Shown: piece by piece, positions 16,957 to 24,187 of the stretch
How the letters are laid out: every line of letters starts with the position of its first letter
How positions within the stretch are numbered: position 1 is the stretch's first letter
From: JAZDJP01 sp043803805
GTDB taxonomy: Bacteria > Planctomycetota > JAZDJP01
Assembly: GCA_043803805.1 (NCBI GenBank)
Contig: JAZDJP010000116.1
Coordinates: 1-45,859, forward strand
Direction of reading: 5' to 3'
Length of the DNA: 45,859 bases
The notes under the pieces: generated by a model
Seen by the model: only the letters and a program-made list of their open reading frames with translations
Told to the model about the DNA's origin: nothing
Databases searched by the model: none
Made by a program: the position numbers and the translations under genes

Positions 16957-16962
16957 ATTATA
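16957..16962 (-). promoter_or_regulatory. -10 box directly before the phosphodiesterase gene
   Basis: TATAAT on the minus strand, seven bases ahead of ATG 16949 with no Shine-Dalgarno sequence, so transcription would begin at or next to the start codon. Confidence 0.5.
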
Positions 16963-16998
16963 GTACGCGGAAGTCACTTTTAAAGGGAGGTCTGCTCC

Positions 16999-18075
16999 AT
17001 GAAGATTTCCGCAAAAGAGTCCTGCAAACTGGACTGCCTCACCCTCGGGGAGTGCATGATCCGCCTGTCCCCCCCCGCCCACGGCCGCATCGAGTTCGCG
17101 AACACACTCGAAGTCTGGGTGGGCGGCGGCGAGTACAACGTCTCCTATGCCCTGTCGCGCCTCGGAATGCGCACGGGATGGATCTCGCGCCTGGTGAAAA
17201 ACCCCCTCGGGGCCCTCATCGCCAACCACGCGCGGTCCGCCGGCGTGGATATTTCCAACGTCGTCTGGGTTCCCTACGACGGCGTGGGCCGGAAGGACCG
17301 CATCGGGCTCAACTTCACCGAGGTGGGGACGAGCGTCCGCGGAAGCGTCACCATGTACGACCGCGGCCACGCGGCGGCGGCCCACATGACCCCCGGCGAA
17401 GTGGACTGGAAGAAGGTGTTCGCCGGCGGGGTGCGATGGTTCCACACGGGGGGCATCTTCAGCGCCCTCTCCCCCGACTGCGCCAAAGTCTGCAAGGAGG
17501 CCCTCAAGGCCGCCCACGAGGCCGGCGCCGTCACGAGTTACGACCTCAACTTCCGGAGCAAACTATGGAGTTCCAAGGACGCCCAGGCCGCAACGAAGGA
17601 AGTCATGCCCTACATCCGCGTCCTCATCGGTAATGAAGAAGACTTCGAGAAGGTGCTGGGATTCAAGGCCGAGGGGACCGACGAGAGCTACAAGGGCCTC
17701 AAGGTGGAGAATTACAAAAAGATGGTCGAGCGTGTGGTGAAGGCCTACCCGAACGTCGAGGCGGTCGGGACCACGCTCCGCGAGGTGGTGTCCGGGCTCG
17801 TCAACCACTGGAGCGCCATCCTCTGGTGCGAGGGGAAATTCTACGACTCCAAGCGTTACGAGGGGCTTGAGATCGAGGACCGCGTCGGCGGCGGCGATGG
17901 GTTCGCGAGCGGCATGGCCTATTCATTATTGAACGGGAAGACCCCTCAGGACGCGGTGAACTTCGGCGCGGCCCACGGAGCCATGCTCCAGACCACGCGC
18001 GGCGACACCTCCATGATCACGCTCGAGGACGTGGAGCACGTGGCCGGGGGCGGAAGCGCGCGGATTAAGCGATAA
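16999..18075 (+). CDS. kdgK: PfkB-family sugar kinase, probable 2-keto-3-deoxygluconate kinase
   Basis: 358 residues, with GGGAGG before ATG 16999. PfkB signatures are GGGEYNVSYALSRLGM near the N-terminus and DRVGGGDGFASGMAYSLL at the C-terminus with catalytic D300; the usual GAGD is GGGD here. The opening LTLGECMIRLSPP and the sequence NEEDFEKVLGF are typical of KDG kinases. It phosphorylates the keto-acid that emerges from uronate degradation, which fits the UxaE gene nearby. Other PfkB kinases are possible, but the context favours this one. It is divergent from the phosphodiesterase lipoprotein operon. Confidence 0.75.
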   Translation: MKISAKESCKLDCLTLGECMIRLSPPAHGRIEFANTLEVWVGGGEYNVSYALSRLGMRTGWISRLVKNPLGALIANHARSAGVDISNVVWVPYDGVGRKDRIGLNFTEVGTSVRGSVTMYDRGHAAAAHMTPGEVDWKKVFAGGVRWFHTGGIFSALSPDCAKVCKEALKAAHEAGAVTSYDLNFRSKLWSSKDAQAATKEVMPYIRVLIGNEEDFEKVLGFKAEGTDESYKGLKVENYKKMVERVVKAYPNVEAVGTTLREVVSGLVNHWSAILWCEGKFYDSKRYEGLEIEDRVGGGDGFASGMAYSLLNGKTPQDAVNFGAAHGAMLQTTRGDTSMITLEDVEHVAGGGSARIKR

Positions 18076-18091
18076 CGCGCTTTTTCTCGCG

Positions 18092-18123
18092 TCATGACCG
18101 CATGACTTCATGACGTCATGACA
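18092..18123. repeat. Four tandem octamers with CATGAC core
   Basis: TCATGACC, GCATGACT, TCATGACG and TCATGACA follow one another with an exact 8-base period in the kinase-ilvD gap. One of several intergenic octamer repeats in the window, each with its own core word. Confidence 0.7.
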
Positions 18124-18151
18124 TAACATTCGCGGCGATTGAGGCGTTTCC

Positions 18152-19831
18152 ATGTCCCTGCGCAGCCGGATCATCACGGAAGGCGTTCCGCGCACCCCCA
18201 ACCGCGCGATGCTGCGCGCCGTGGGGTTCGGCGACAAGGACTTCCGGAAACCCATCGTCGGCATCGCCAGCGCCTGGAGCACACTCACCCCCTGCAACAT
18301 GCATCTCGACATCCTCGCCCGGCGCGCCGAGGCGGCGGTCCGCGCGGCCGGCGGCATGCCCCAAATCTTCGGCACCATCACGGTGAGCGACGGCATCTCC
18401 ATGGGAACGGAGGGGATGAAATACTCCCTCGTCTCCCGCGAGGTCATCGCCGACGCGATCGAAACGGTCGCGAACGCCCAGATGATGGACGGCCTCCTCG
18501 CCATCGGCGGCTGTGACAAGAACATGCCCGGGGCGCTCATCGCCATGGCGCGGGTGAACGTGCCTTCGATATTCGAATACGGCGGGACCATCCGCCCGGG
18601 GCGGCACCAGGGGAAGGACCTCACCATCGTGAGCGCCTTCGAGGCGGTGGGCGAATTCTCCCGGGGGAAAATCAGCCGGCACGACCTCCTCGAAGTCGAA
18701 CGGAAAAGCTGTCCCGGCCCGGGGTCCTGCGGCGGGATGTACACCGCCAACACAATGGCCTCCGCCATCGAGGCCCTCGGGATGAGTTTGCCCGGCTCGG
18801 CGTCCCTCGGCGCCGAGGACGACGACAAGACCGCGAGTGTCGCCTCGTCGGGGGAAGCCCTCCTCGCGGCCATCCGGAAAAATCTCACCCCCCGGCGCAT
18901 CATGACCCGCAAGGCCTTCGAGAACGCGATTTCGGTGGTGATGGCGATCGGAGGCTCGACGAACGCGGTGCTACATTTATTGGCGATGGCCCACGCGGCC
19001 GGGGTGAAACTCGCCCTCGACGATTTCGAACGCGTCCGGAAACGCGTCCCGGTCCTTTGCGACTTGAAACCCTGGGGCCGCTACACGGCCCTGGACCTCT
19101 CCCGGGCCGGGGGCGTGCCGCAGGTGATGAAGATGCTTCTCGACCGCGACCTTCTTCACGGCGACGCCCTCACCGTGACGGGGAAAACCATCGCCGACAC
19201 GCTCGCGCGGGTGCCGGCGACGCCGCGCCCCGGTCAGGATGTCATTCGCCCCTGGGACAATCCCATGCACCCGGAGGGACACCTCGCGATCCTGCGCGGC
19301 TCCCTCGCCCCGGAGGGGTCCATCGCGAAAATCGCCGGTCTGAAACATCTGTCCATCACCGGCCCCGCACGGGTGTTTGATTCGGAAGAAATGTGTCTGG
19401 CCGCCATCCTCGCCGGGAAAATCAAGGCCGGGGATGTCCTGGTGATCCGCTACGAAGGCCCCAAGGGCGGCCCCGGGATGCGGGAGATGCTTGCCCCCAC
19501 GTCGGCCATCGTCGGCGCGGGACTCGCGGATGCCGTGGGCCTCGTCACGGACGGCCGGTTCTCGGGCGGCACCCACGGAATGGTGGTGGGCCACGTCGCG
19601 CCGGAGGCGGCCTCGGGCGGCCCCATCGCGCTCGTGAAGGAAGGCGATGTGATTTCAATAGACGCCCCGGCCCGCCGGGTGGACCTCCATGTCCCGCCGG
19701 CCGAACTCGCCCGCCGCCGGAAATCCTGGAAAGCCCCGCCGCCGCGTTACACCCGCGGGGTGCTGGCGAAATACGCCAGCCTCGTGTCGTCGAGCAGTTT
19801 GGGGGCGGTGACGGATCTCGATGAGGCGTGA
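18152..19831 (+). CDS. ilvD: Dihydroxy-acid dehydratase
   Basis: 559 residues, the normal length. It catalyses dehydration of dihydroxy-isovalerate and dihydroxy-methylvalerate in branched-chain amino acid synthesis. The three Fe-S cysteines are present: C48 in PCNMHL, C121 in GGCDKNMPG, C193 in SCGGMYTANT. The C-terminal signature GLVTDGRFSGGTHGMVVGHV is intact. GAGG lies about eight bases before ATG 18152. The IlvD/Edd family also includes sugar-acid dehydratases, and the KDG-kinase neighbour makes that worth a thought, but the sequence reads as canonical IlvD. Confidence 0.93.
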   Translation: MSLRSRIITEGVPRTPNRAMLRAVGFGDKDFRKPIVGIASAWSTLTPCNMHLDILARRAEAAVRAAGGMPQIFGTITVSDGISMGTEGMKYSLVSREVIADAIETVANAQMMDGLLAIGGCDKNMPGALIAMARVNVPSIFEYGGTIRPGRHQGKDLTIVSAFEAVGEFSRGKISRHDLLEVERKSCPGPGSCGGMYTANTMASAIEALGMSLPGSASLGAEDDDKTASVASSGEALLAAIRKNLTPRRIMTRKAFENAISVVMAIGGSTNAVLHLLAMAHAAGVKLALDDFERVRKRVPVLCDLKPWGRYTALDLSRAGGVPQVMKMLLDRDLLHGDALTVTGKTIADTLARVPATPRPGQDVIRPWDNPMHPEGHLAILRGSLAPEGSIAKIAGLKHLSITGPARVFDSEEMCLAAILAGKIKAGDVLVIRYEGPKGGPGMREMLAPTSAIVGAGLADAVGLVTDGRFSGGTHGMVVGHVAPEAASGGPIALVKEGDVISIDAPARRVDLHVPPAELARRRKSWKAPPPRYTRGVLAKYASLVSSSSLGAVTDLDEA

Positions 19832-19848
19832 ATCACAAAAAGAAGCCG

Positions 19849-19864
19849 GCGAGTCAGCGAGTCG
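19849..19864. repeat. Two tandem octamers with GCGAGTC core
   Basis: GCGAGTCA then GCGAGTCG, 8-base period, directly after ilvD and at the edge of the AT-richer island that holds the next two small genes. Confidence 0.45.
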
Positions 19865-19926
19865 ACACGTTGCCCACCATTTAACATTCTACCGACAAGA
19901 ACATAATCAGTTACTCCATCCAACTT

Positions 19927-20283
19927 TTACCTATTCGAAACATTAATTTTCCGTACTCTGTCAAGCAACTGCTCCGGAGTGCTTTCGAAGTTAATGGCCA
20001 CTTCAGGATGTTCGACCGTATCATGCAATTGACCACCGATATCATCCAGCACGAGCCGAAACTCCTCAGGGAGATGATCCCAATTCCAATTATTATCTCC
20101 ATGCAGGCAGAAGAACAAATCCACGTCCCGGCAATTCTCATGTGTTCTTCCCGATGGCGTCGTCAAATAGGACAGAAGATCACAGAGAGAAGATTTTAAC
20201 CGAGAAAAATCTGTCGGCCGTTCAACAAGACAACCCCGAACGGCCTCAATCAATTTCGACAACTCGGGAGATAATATCTTCAT
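19927..20283 (-). CDS. Small conserved hypothetical protein (immunity-like)
   Basis: 118 residues from ATG 20283 (AGGG upstream); GTG 20307 would add eight residues. It is soluble, acidic and helical, with DVDLFFCLHGDNNWNWDHLP then DDIGGQLHDT and ESTPEQLLDRVRKI. This resembles small proteins scattered across bacteria that are sometimes labelled immunity proteins, but I cannot name the family with certainty. Base composition is clearly more AT-rich than the flanking ilvD and M48 genes, suggesting horizontal arrival. It is downstream of the 58-residue gene on the same strand, possibly as a pair. Confidence 0.6.
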   Translation of the reverse strand: MKILSPELSKLIEAVRGCLVERPTDFSRLKSSLCDLLSYLTTPSGRTHENCRDVDLFFCLHGDNNWNWDHLPEEFRLVLDDIGGQLHDTVEHPEVAINFESTPEQLLDRVRKINVSNR

Positions 20284-20319
20284 TCTCAACCCTTCATTCT
20301 CCCCCACCTTCTTCCCGAA

Positions 20320-20496
20320 CTAATCAATCCGGAACGGCTGGCCAACCGGCAGGTCGCGGCGGGGATCACGGAAACGCATTTCCTTGGGCAAATTCCTCCA
20401 CCCGAACTCCACGAAGGCAAGATATTCCGTCATGGTGAGTCGCCGGCGGCGAAGCGGCGGGGCATCCCGACCGACGGGAAACCGCAGGTCCGTCAT
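20320..20496 (-). CDS. 58-residue hypothetical protein
   Basis: Starts at ATG 20496 behind GGGGGAGGGGG. The sequence is basic at the start (RDAPPLRRRRLTMTEYLAFV) and ends FRDPRRDLPVGQPFRID. The core LTMTEYLAFVEFGWRNLP looks like a short helical pair. No membrane segment or metal motif. It precedes the immunity-like gene by 36 bases, so a small two-gene unit is likely. No function can be assigned. Confidence 0.5.
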   Translation of the reverse strand: MTDLRFPVGRDAPPLRRRRLTMTEYLAFVEFGWRNLPKEMRFRDPRRDLPVGQPFRID

Positions 20497-20588
20497 GACG
20501 CCCCCTCCCCCGATCCCGCAACCGCGTCCACCAACCCTTGAAATTCCACGCCCATCATACGACCCGGCCCGAAACACGCAACGGAGAT

Positions 20589-20617
20589 GTAGGGGCGGGT
20601 TTGAAACCCGCCCCTAC
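20589..20617. repeat. 29-bp near-perfect palindrome (copy 1)
   Basis: Two 14-base arms (GTAGGGGCGGGTTT and its complement) around one central G. The identical element recurs at 24158-24186. The TAG stop codon of the M48 gene is supplied by the arm. It is a REP-like dispersed repeat that would fold into a stable hairpin at the mRNA 3' end. Confidence 0.85.
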
Positions 20618-21840
20618 TTGCGATAATCCACCGCCATCCGTATCCGGTTCATCACCGACGGATGGCTGTAGAAATACCACTCTTTGAACGGATGCGGATC
20701 GACGTCCGAGAGGTTCGTCCGGGCCATCCTCTGCATGGAACTGACGAGCACCTCCGGCCGGCCCGTGAGCGCGATCTCCTCCCTATCCGCCTCCCGCTCG
20801 AAGTGCCGCGACACCGCGTTTTGAAACGGCTGGCTCGCGAATCCCACGACGGTCGCCAGCAAATAAATCAAGGGTAGTCCGGCAAGGGCGGATTTCGCCG
20901 CCATCCCCCCCCATCCCCGCGCCGCGCCCGCGCCCAATAATTTATCGGCCAGGAAGAAAAACAGGACGAATCCGGCGAGCGCGATGACCAGCCCCTTCCA
21001 GATGTGATTTTTCCGCCAGTGGCCGATTTCGTGGGCGAGAACATTCTCCACCTCCTCCGGGGTGTGATCCTTCACCAGGGTGTCAAACAGAACGACGCGC
21101 TTCGAGGAACCGACCCCGGCGAAGTAGGCGTTGGTGTGCTTCGACTGGCGGCTGGCGTCCACGACAAGGACCTTGTCCACCCGGACGCCGCCTTTTTCCG
21201 TCATGGCCAGAACACGCGCCTTCAATTCCCCGTCGGGAAGCGGGGTGAATGTGTTGAAAATCGGCGCGATGACGATGGGCCACGCCCACATGATTAAAAT
21301 CATAATGCCCCCGAATACCCCGCTCATCCAGAGCCACCAGCGGTCCGGGGAAATCCGCATGACCGCGTAAAGGGCCATAAGTCCCGGCACCGCGATAACA
21401 AGAAAAACCACAAGCGCCTTGAGTTGCTCCGCATTCCAGGCGCCGAATGTCAAATTGGAGAACCCCCACGCGTGCTCGTTCCGGAATTCCCGGAGGTACG
21501 ACAGGGGATAGTCCACGACGTGCTGAACAACAATAACCGCCAGGATGAACAACGGCGCGGCGATCCACACCCGACCGCCCGAGAGCGCGAGGAGTTTCCG
21601 CTCGAGGGCCGCGGCCATTCCCGAAAACAAAAGCACCCCCCAGAAGGCCAGTTCCAGCGCGAGGCCCGCCGCCATGAACTTCATCTTGGACGCGCTGTAG
21701 GCCTTCCCGCGGGCGATCTCCTCCGCGGTGAAATAGTCCTCCGCCCGAACGCCCGCCGGCGCGCGCGCCGGGAAATCCGCGGCCGCCGCGAAGGACGCCG
21801 CGGCAATGCCCATTCCCGCGAGAATCACCCATTTTGTCAT
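20614..21840 (-). CDS. M48-family (Ste24/CAAX prenyl protease 1-like) membrane zinc protease
   Basis: 408 residues with about seven membrane helices. The zinc motif HEIGH is at 270-274, with the third ligand region SRHFEREADR at 344-353. The internal sequence IFNTFTPLPDGELKARV and the SKHTNAYFAG segment match Ste24-type peptidases rather than short HtpX. The N-terminus may carry a signal sequence. It likely degrades or processes membrane proteins. ATG 21840 overlaps the stop of the DUF167 gene (ATGA), and the stop codon lies in a repeat palindrome. Confidence 0.9.
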   Translation of the reverse strand: MTKWVILAGMGIAAASFAAAADFPARAPAGVRAEDYFTAEEIARGKAYSASKMKFMAAGLALELAFWGVLLFSGMAAALERKLLALSGGRVWIAAPLFILAVIVVQHVVDYPLSYLREFRNEHAWGFSNLTFGAWNAEQLKALVVFLVIAVPGLMALYAVMRISPDRWWLWMSGVFGGIMILIMWAWPIVIAPIFNTFTPLPDGELKARVLAMTEKGGVRVDKVLVVDASRQSKHTNAYFAGVGSSKRVVLFDTLVKDHTPEEVENVLAHEIGHWRKNHIWKGLVIALAGFVLFFFLADKLLGAGAARGWGGMAAKSALAGLPLIYLLATVVGFASQPFQNAVSRHFEREADREEIALTGRPEVLVSSMQRMARTNLSDVDPHPFKEWYFYSHPSVMNRIRMAVDYRK

Positions 21841-22055
21841 AAGACCTCCACGATTTTCCGCTTCGATGTATGGCCGCTCACCACCGTCACCCGCGACGGC
21901 GCCACGTTGAAATACTTCCCCAGGACCCGGCAGACCGCCTCGTTCGCCCGGCCGTCCACGGGCGGTTCCTTCACCCGCACCTTAAAATGACCATCGCCTG
22001 TCTTCTCGACGCGTTCCTCCCGCGACCGGGCCTTCACATCCACCGTGATTTTCAT
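21837..22055 (-). CDS. DUF167 (YggU family) protein
   Basis: 72 residues from ATG 22055; GGGGGG lies just before. The family pattern is plain: ITVDVKARSREERVEK, VRVKEPPVDGRANEAV (the conserved P-x-x-G-x-A-N motif), and VTVVSGHTSKRKIVEV. Small alpha/beta protein of unknown function, widespread in bacteria. Coupled to the M48 protease by a four-base overlap. A GC-rich hairpin (22078-22096) lies upstream. Confidence 0.88.
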   Translation of the reverse strand: MKITVDVKARSREERVEKTGDGHFKVRVKEPPVDGRANEAVCRVLGKYFNVAPSRVTVVSGHTSKRKIVEVL

Positions 22056-22128
22056 GATCCCCCCATGCGCCGGGGGCGCGGGGGCAACGCCCCCGCCGGC
22101 CGCCATCCTTTTTCTTTGGCGGCCCGTC

Positions 22129-22151
22129 ATTGTTGGCGCTTCGCCAACAAT
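22129..22151 (-). terminator. 3' hairpin at the end of rtcB
   Basis: A 10-bp stem, ATTGTTGGCG with CGCCAACAAT, and a three-base loop. The rtcB stop codon lies at its base. No T-run follows on the minus strand, so it may protect the 3' end rather than act alone as a terminator. Confidence 0.5.
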
Positions 22152-23602
22152 TACCCCTTGATGACCCCCATCGGCTTCATCCGCGCCACCCGGAGCGCGA
22201 TGCCCAGATCATGGACAACGCCCACCACCTCGCTTACATCCTTGTAGGCGTAGGGCGCCTCCTCGGACACCGTGTTCATCCCGTGGGCCCGAAGGAGAAT
22301 CCCCCGCGAGGCAAGTTCCCGGCGGAGTTCCGGCCCGGATTGCTTTTTGACGGCCTGGCTGCGGCTCATGGCCCGCCCCGCCCCGTGGCAGGACGAACCG
22401 AACGCGAGTTCCAGGGACCGCGGCCCTCCGCGCAAAACGTAGGAACTGCGCCCCATGTCCCCCGGGATGAGCACCGGCTGGCCCACGTCGCGATAATCCT
22501 CCGGCACCTCCGGATGGCCCGGGGGAAGCGCCCGCGTGGCCCCCTTGCGGTGGACGCAGAGCATTCGCGGCTTGCCGTCAATCATGTGAGATTCCATCCG
22601 GGCGAAATTGTGGGCCTGGTCATAGACAAGCGCCATCCCGAGATCGGACGGGTTCGTGCCGAGAATCTCGAGAAAGATATCGCAAATGAGCGACGTCAGC
22701 ACCTGGCGGTTGGCCCAGGCGAAGTTCGCGGCGCAGGCCATCGCGGCAAGATAGCGACGGCCTTCCGGGGATTCGACCGGAACCGCCACCAACTGACGGT
22801 CGGGAATGGAAAATCCGTATTTCGCCGGGCCGCCCCGCATGTCGCGCAGGGATTCCTCGCAGACCTGATGGCCAAATCCACGGGACCCGGTGTGAATGAG
22901 CACCACCGCCTGGCCTTTCCGCAGACCGTACGCATCCGCCGCGGCGGGGTTGAAAACCTCCGCCACCTCCTGAATTTCGATGAAGTGATTCCCCGAGCCG
23001 AGGCTCCCCACCTGGACGCGACCGCGCTCGCGGGGACGCGGACCCACCGCGGCCGGATCCGCTCCCGGAAAAACGCCCTTCTCCTCGCAGAATTCGAGAT
23101 CCTCCCGGGCGCCGTGCCCGCGCCCCACCGCCCACCGCGCGCCATCCCGGAGGAGTTTTTCAAATTCGTCGGCGGGGACGCTCACGCCCCCCTCCCCGAG
23201 CCCGGCCGGGACGCGGCGGAAGAGCCCGTCGAGAAGTTTTTCCAGCGCGGGCCGGACGTCCTCCGCGTCGAGGTGAGTCCGGAGAAGCCGCACCCCGCAA
23301 TTGATGTCATACCCCACGCCGCCGGGCGAAACCACGCCGCCCGCCGCCGGGTCCGTCGCGGCCACCCCGCCGATGGGAAATCCGTACCCCCAATGGATGT
23401 CCGGCATGGCCATCGAGGCGCCGACGATGCCGGGCAGATGGGCCACGTTCGCCACCTGCTCGGCGGCGTTGTCCCGCAGGGCCTGGGCGAGGAGCCGCTC
23501 GCTCGCGAAAATACGACCGGGGACGCGCATGCCGTGGCGGGATTCCACGGGAATCTCCCAGATATTATCCGAGATCTTTTTGATTTCACCGGTCCAGGCC
23601 AT
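22151..23602 (-). CDS. rtcB: RNA-splicing ligase RtcB
   Basis: 483 residues from ATG 23602 with GAGG upstream. RtcB seals RNA 2',3'-cyclic phosphate (or 3'-phosphate) and 5'-OH ends using GTP and manganese. Metal and guanylylation motifs are all present: GYDINCGVRLLRT (Asp99, Cys102), GSGNHFIE, HTGSRGFGHQ, DQAHNFARME, and GSSCHGAGRAMSR, which holds the guanylate-accepting His region near 410. The family opening MAMPDIHWGYGFPIGGVAA is exact. No archease or RtcA is adjacent. Confidence 0.95.
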   Translation of the reverse strand: MAWTGEIKKISDNIWEIPVESRHGMRVPGRIFASERLLAQALRDNAAEQVANVAHLPGIVGASMAMPDIHWGYGFPIGGVAATDPAAGGVVSPGGVGYDINCGVRLLRTHLDAEDVRPALEKLLDGLFRRVPAGLGEGGVSVPADEFEKLLRDGARWAVGRGHGAREDLEFCEEKGVFPGADPAAVGPRPRERGRVQVGSLGSGNHFIEIQEVAEVFNPAAADAYGLRKGQAVVLIHTGSRGFGHQVCEESLRDMRGGPAKYGFSIPDRQLVAVPVESPEGRRYLAAMACAANFAWANRQVLTSLICDIFLEILGTNPSDLGMALVYDQAHNFARMESHMIDGKPRMLCVHRKGATRALPPGHPEVPEDYRDVGQPVLIPGDMGRSSYVLRGGPRSLELAFGSSCHGAGRAMSRSQAVKKQSGPELRRELASRGILLRAHGMNTVSEEAPYAYKDVSEVVGVVHDLGIALRVARMKPMGVIKG

Positions 23603-23618
23603 CACATGCCTCTTCAAT

Positions 23619-23650
23619 GAGTTCGTGAGTTCAAGAGTTCCAGAGTTCAA
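23619..23650. repeat. Four tandem octamers with GAGTTC core
   Basis: GAGTTC starts at 23619, 23627, 23635 and 23643, an exact 8-base period with two variable bases between cores. It lies between rtcB and the next gene upstream, whose TGA stop is formed within the last unit. Confidence 0.75.
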
Positions 23651-24114
23651 TTTTTACGAATGTTGAAATCAAAATCCCGTCTTTCACGGCCATTCACGAA
23701 CAATTTATATCGCAAAGCCAAAATGTCACGTCCCTCCATATTCGGAACCAACCGCAAACGATCCCATGAACCGCCTTGCACCAAAAAAAATCCCATGGCA
23801 TATACGTTCCCATCCCTTGAAAATTCAACGTCTATCGTATGTTTTCCATAATCGAATGGAATCGTCACTTTGCCATTCCTGAGTTTCCACGCCACAATCT
23901 CGCCATTTTTTGAAACTTTCACAATGCGGCAACCCTCAACAGGAAGGGTGATTTCAAGTTCAGGACAACACACGATCCGGTTATAAATGGGTTGGATGTT
24001 AATCCATCCCATACAAGAACACAAAATTAACACCAATAGCCATGACAACACGATCGCCATGCCAACAATAATGACGCGATTCGATGAACGCCAAAATCCC
24101 AGGAATCGTAACAC
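23647..24114 (-). CDS. Hypothetical single-pass membrane protein, AT-richer than its surroundings
   Basis: 155 residues: a short basic cytoplasmic start, one membrane helix at about 13-33 (VIIVGMAIVLSWLLVLILC), then a mostly beta-strand domain outside (IVKVSKNGEIVAWKLRNGKV, TIPFDYGKHTIDVEFSRDG). I recognise no family. Codon use and base composition are clearly more AT-rich than rtcB and glnD on each side, which suggests acquisition. It is bounded by octamer repeats on one side and the 29-bp palindrome on the other. Confidence 0.65.
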   Translation of the reverse strand: MLRFLGFWRSSNRVIIVGMAIVLSWLLVLILCSCMGWINIQPIYNRIVCCPELEITLPVEGCRIVKVSKNGEIVAWKLRNGKVTIPFDYGKHTIDVEFSRDGNVYAMGFFLVQGGSWDRLRLVPNMEGRDILALRYKLFVNGRERRDFDFNIRKN

Positions 24115-24157
24115 GCCTCATCCTCCAGAAAGACCATCGAACCCACGATCTCGCAAC

Positions 24158-24186
24158 GTAGGGGCGGGTTTGAAACCCGCCCCTAC
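24158..24186. repeat. 29-bp near-perfect palindrome (copy 2)
   Basis: Identical to the element at 20589-20617. It begins one base beyond the glnD stop codon, so both copies sit at the 3' end of a minus-strand gene. Confidence 0.85.
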
Positions 24187-24187
24187 C

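Noticed and set aside
18152..19831. Sugar-acid dehydratase (Edd-like) instead of IlvD
   Set aside because: Cysteine positions, length and motifs fit dihydroxy-acid dehydratase; only the neighbouring KDG-type kinase argues otherwise.
22078..22096. Riboswitch upstream of the DUF167 gene
   Set aside because: It is a simple GC hairpin with no conserved riboswitch core that I can recognise.
22130..23620. 496-residue plus-strand frame opposite rtcB
   Set aside because: RtcB on the other strand is unmistakable; the antisense translation is proline/arginine/histidine-rich with no family match.
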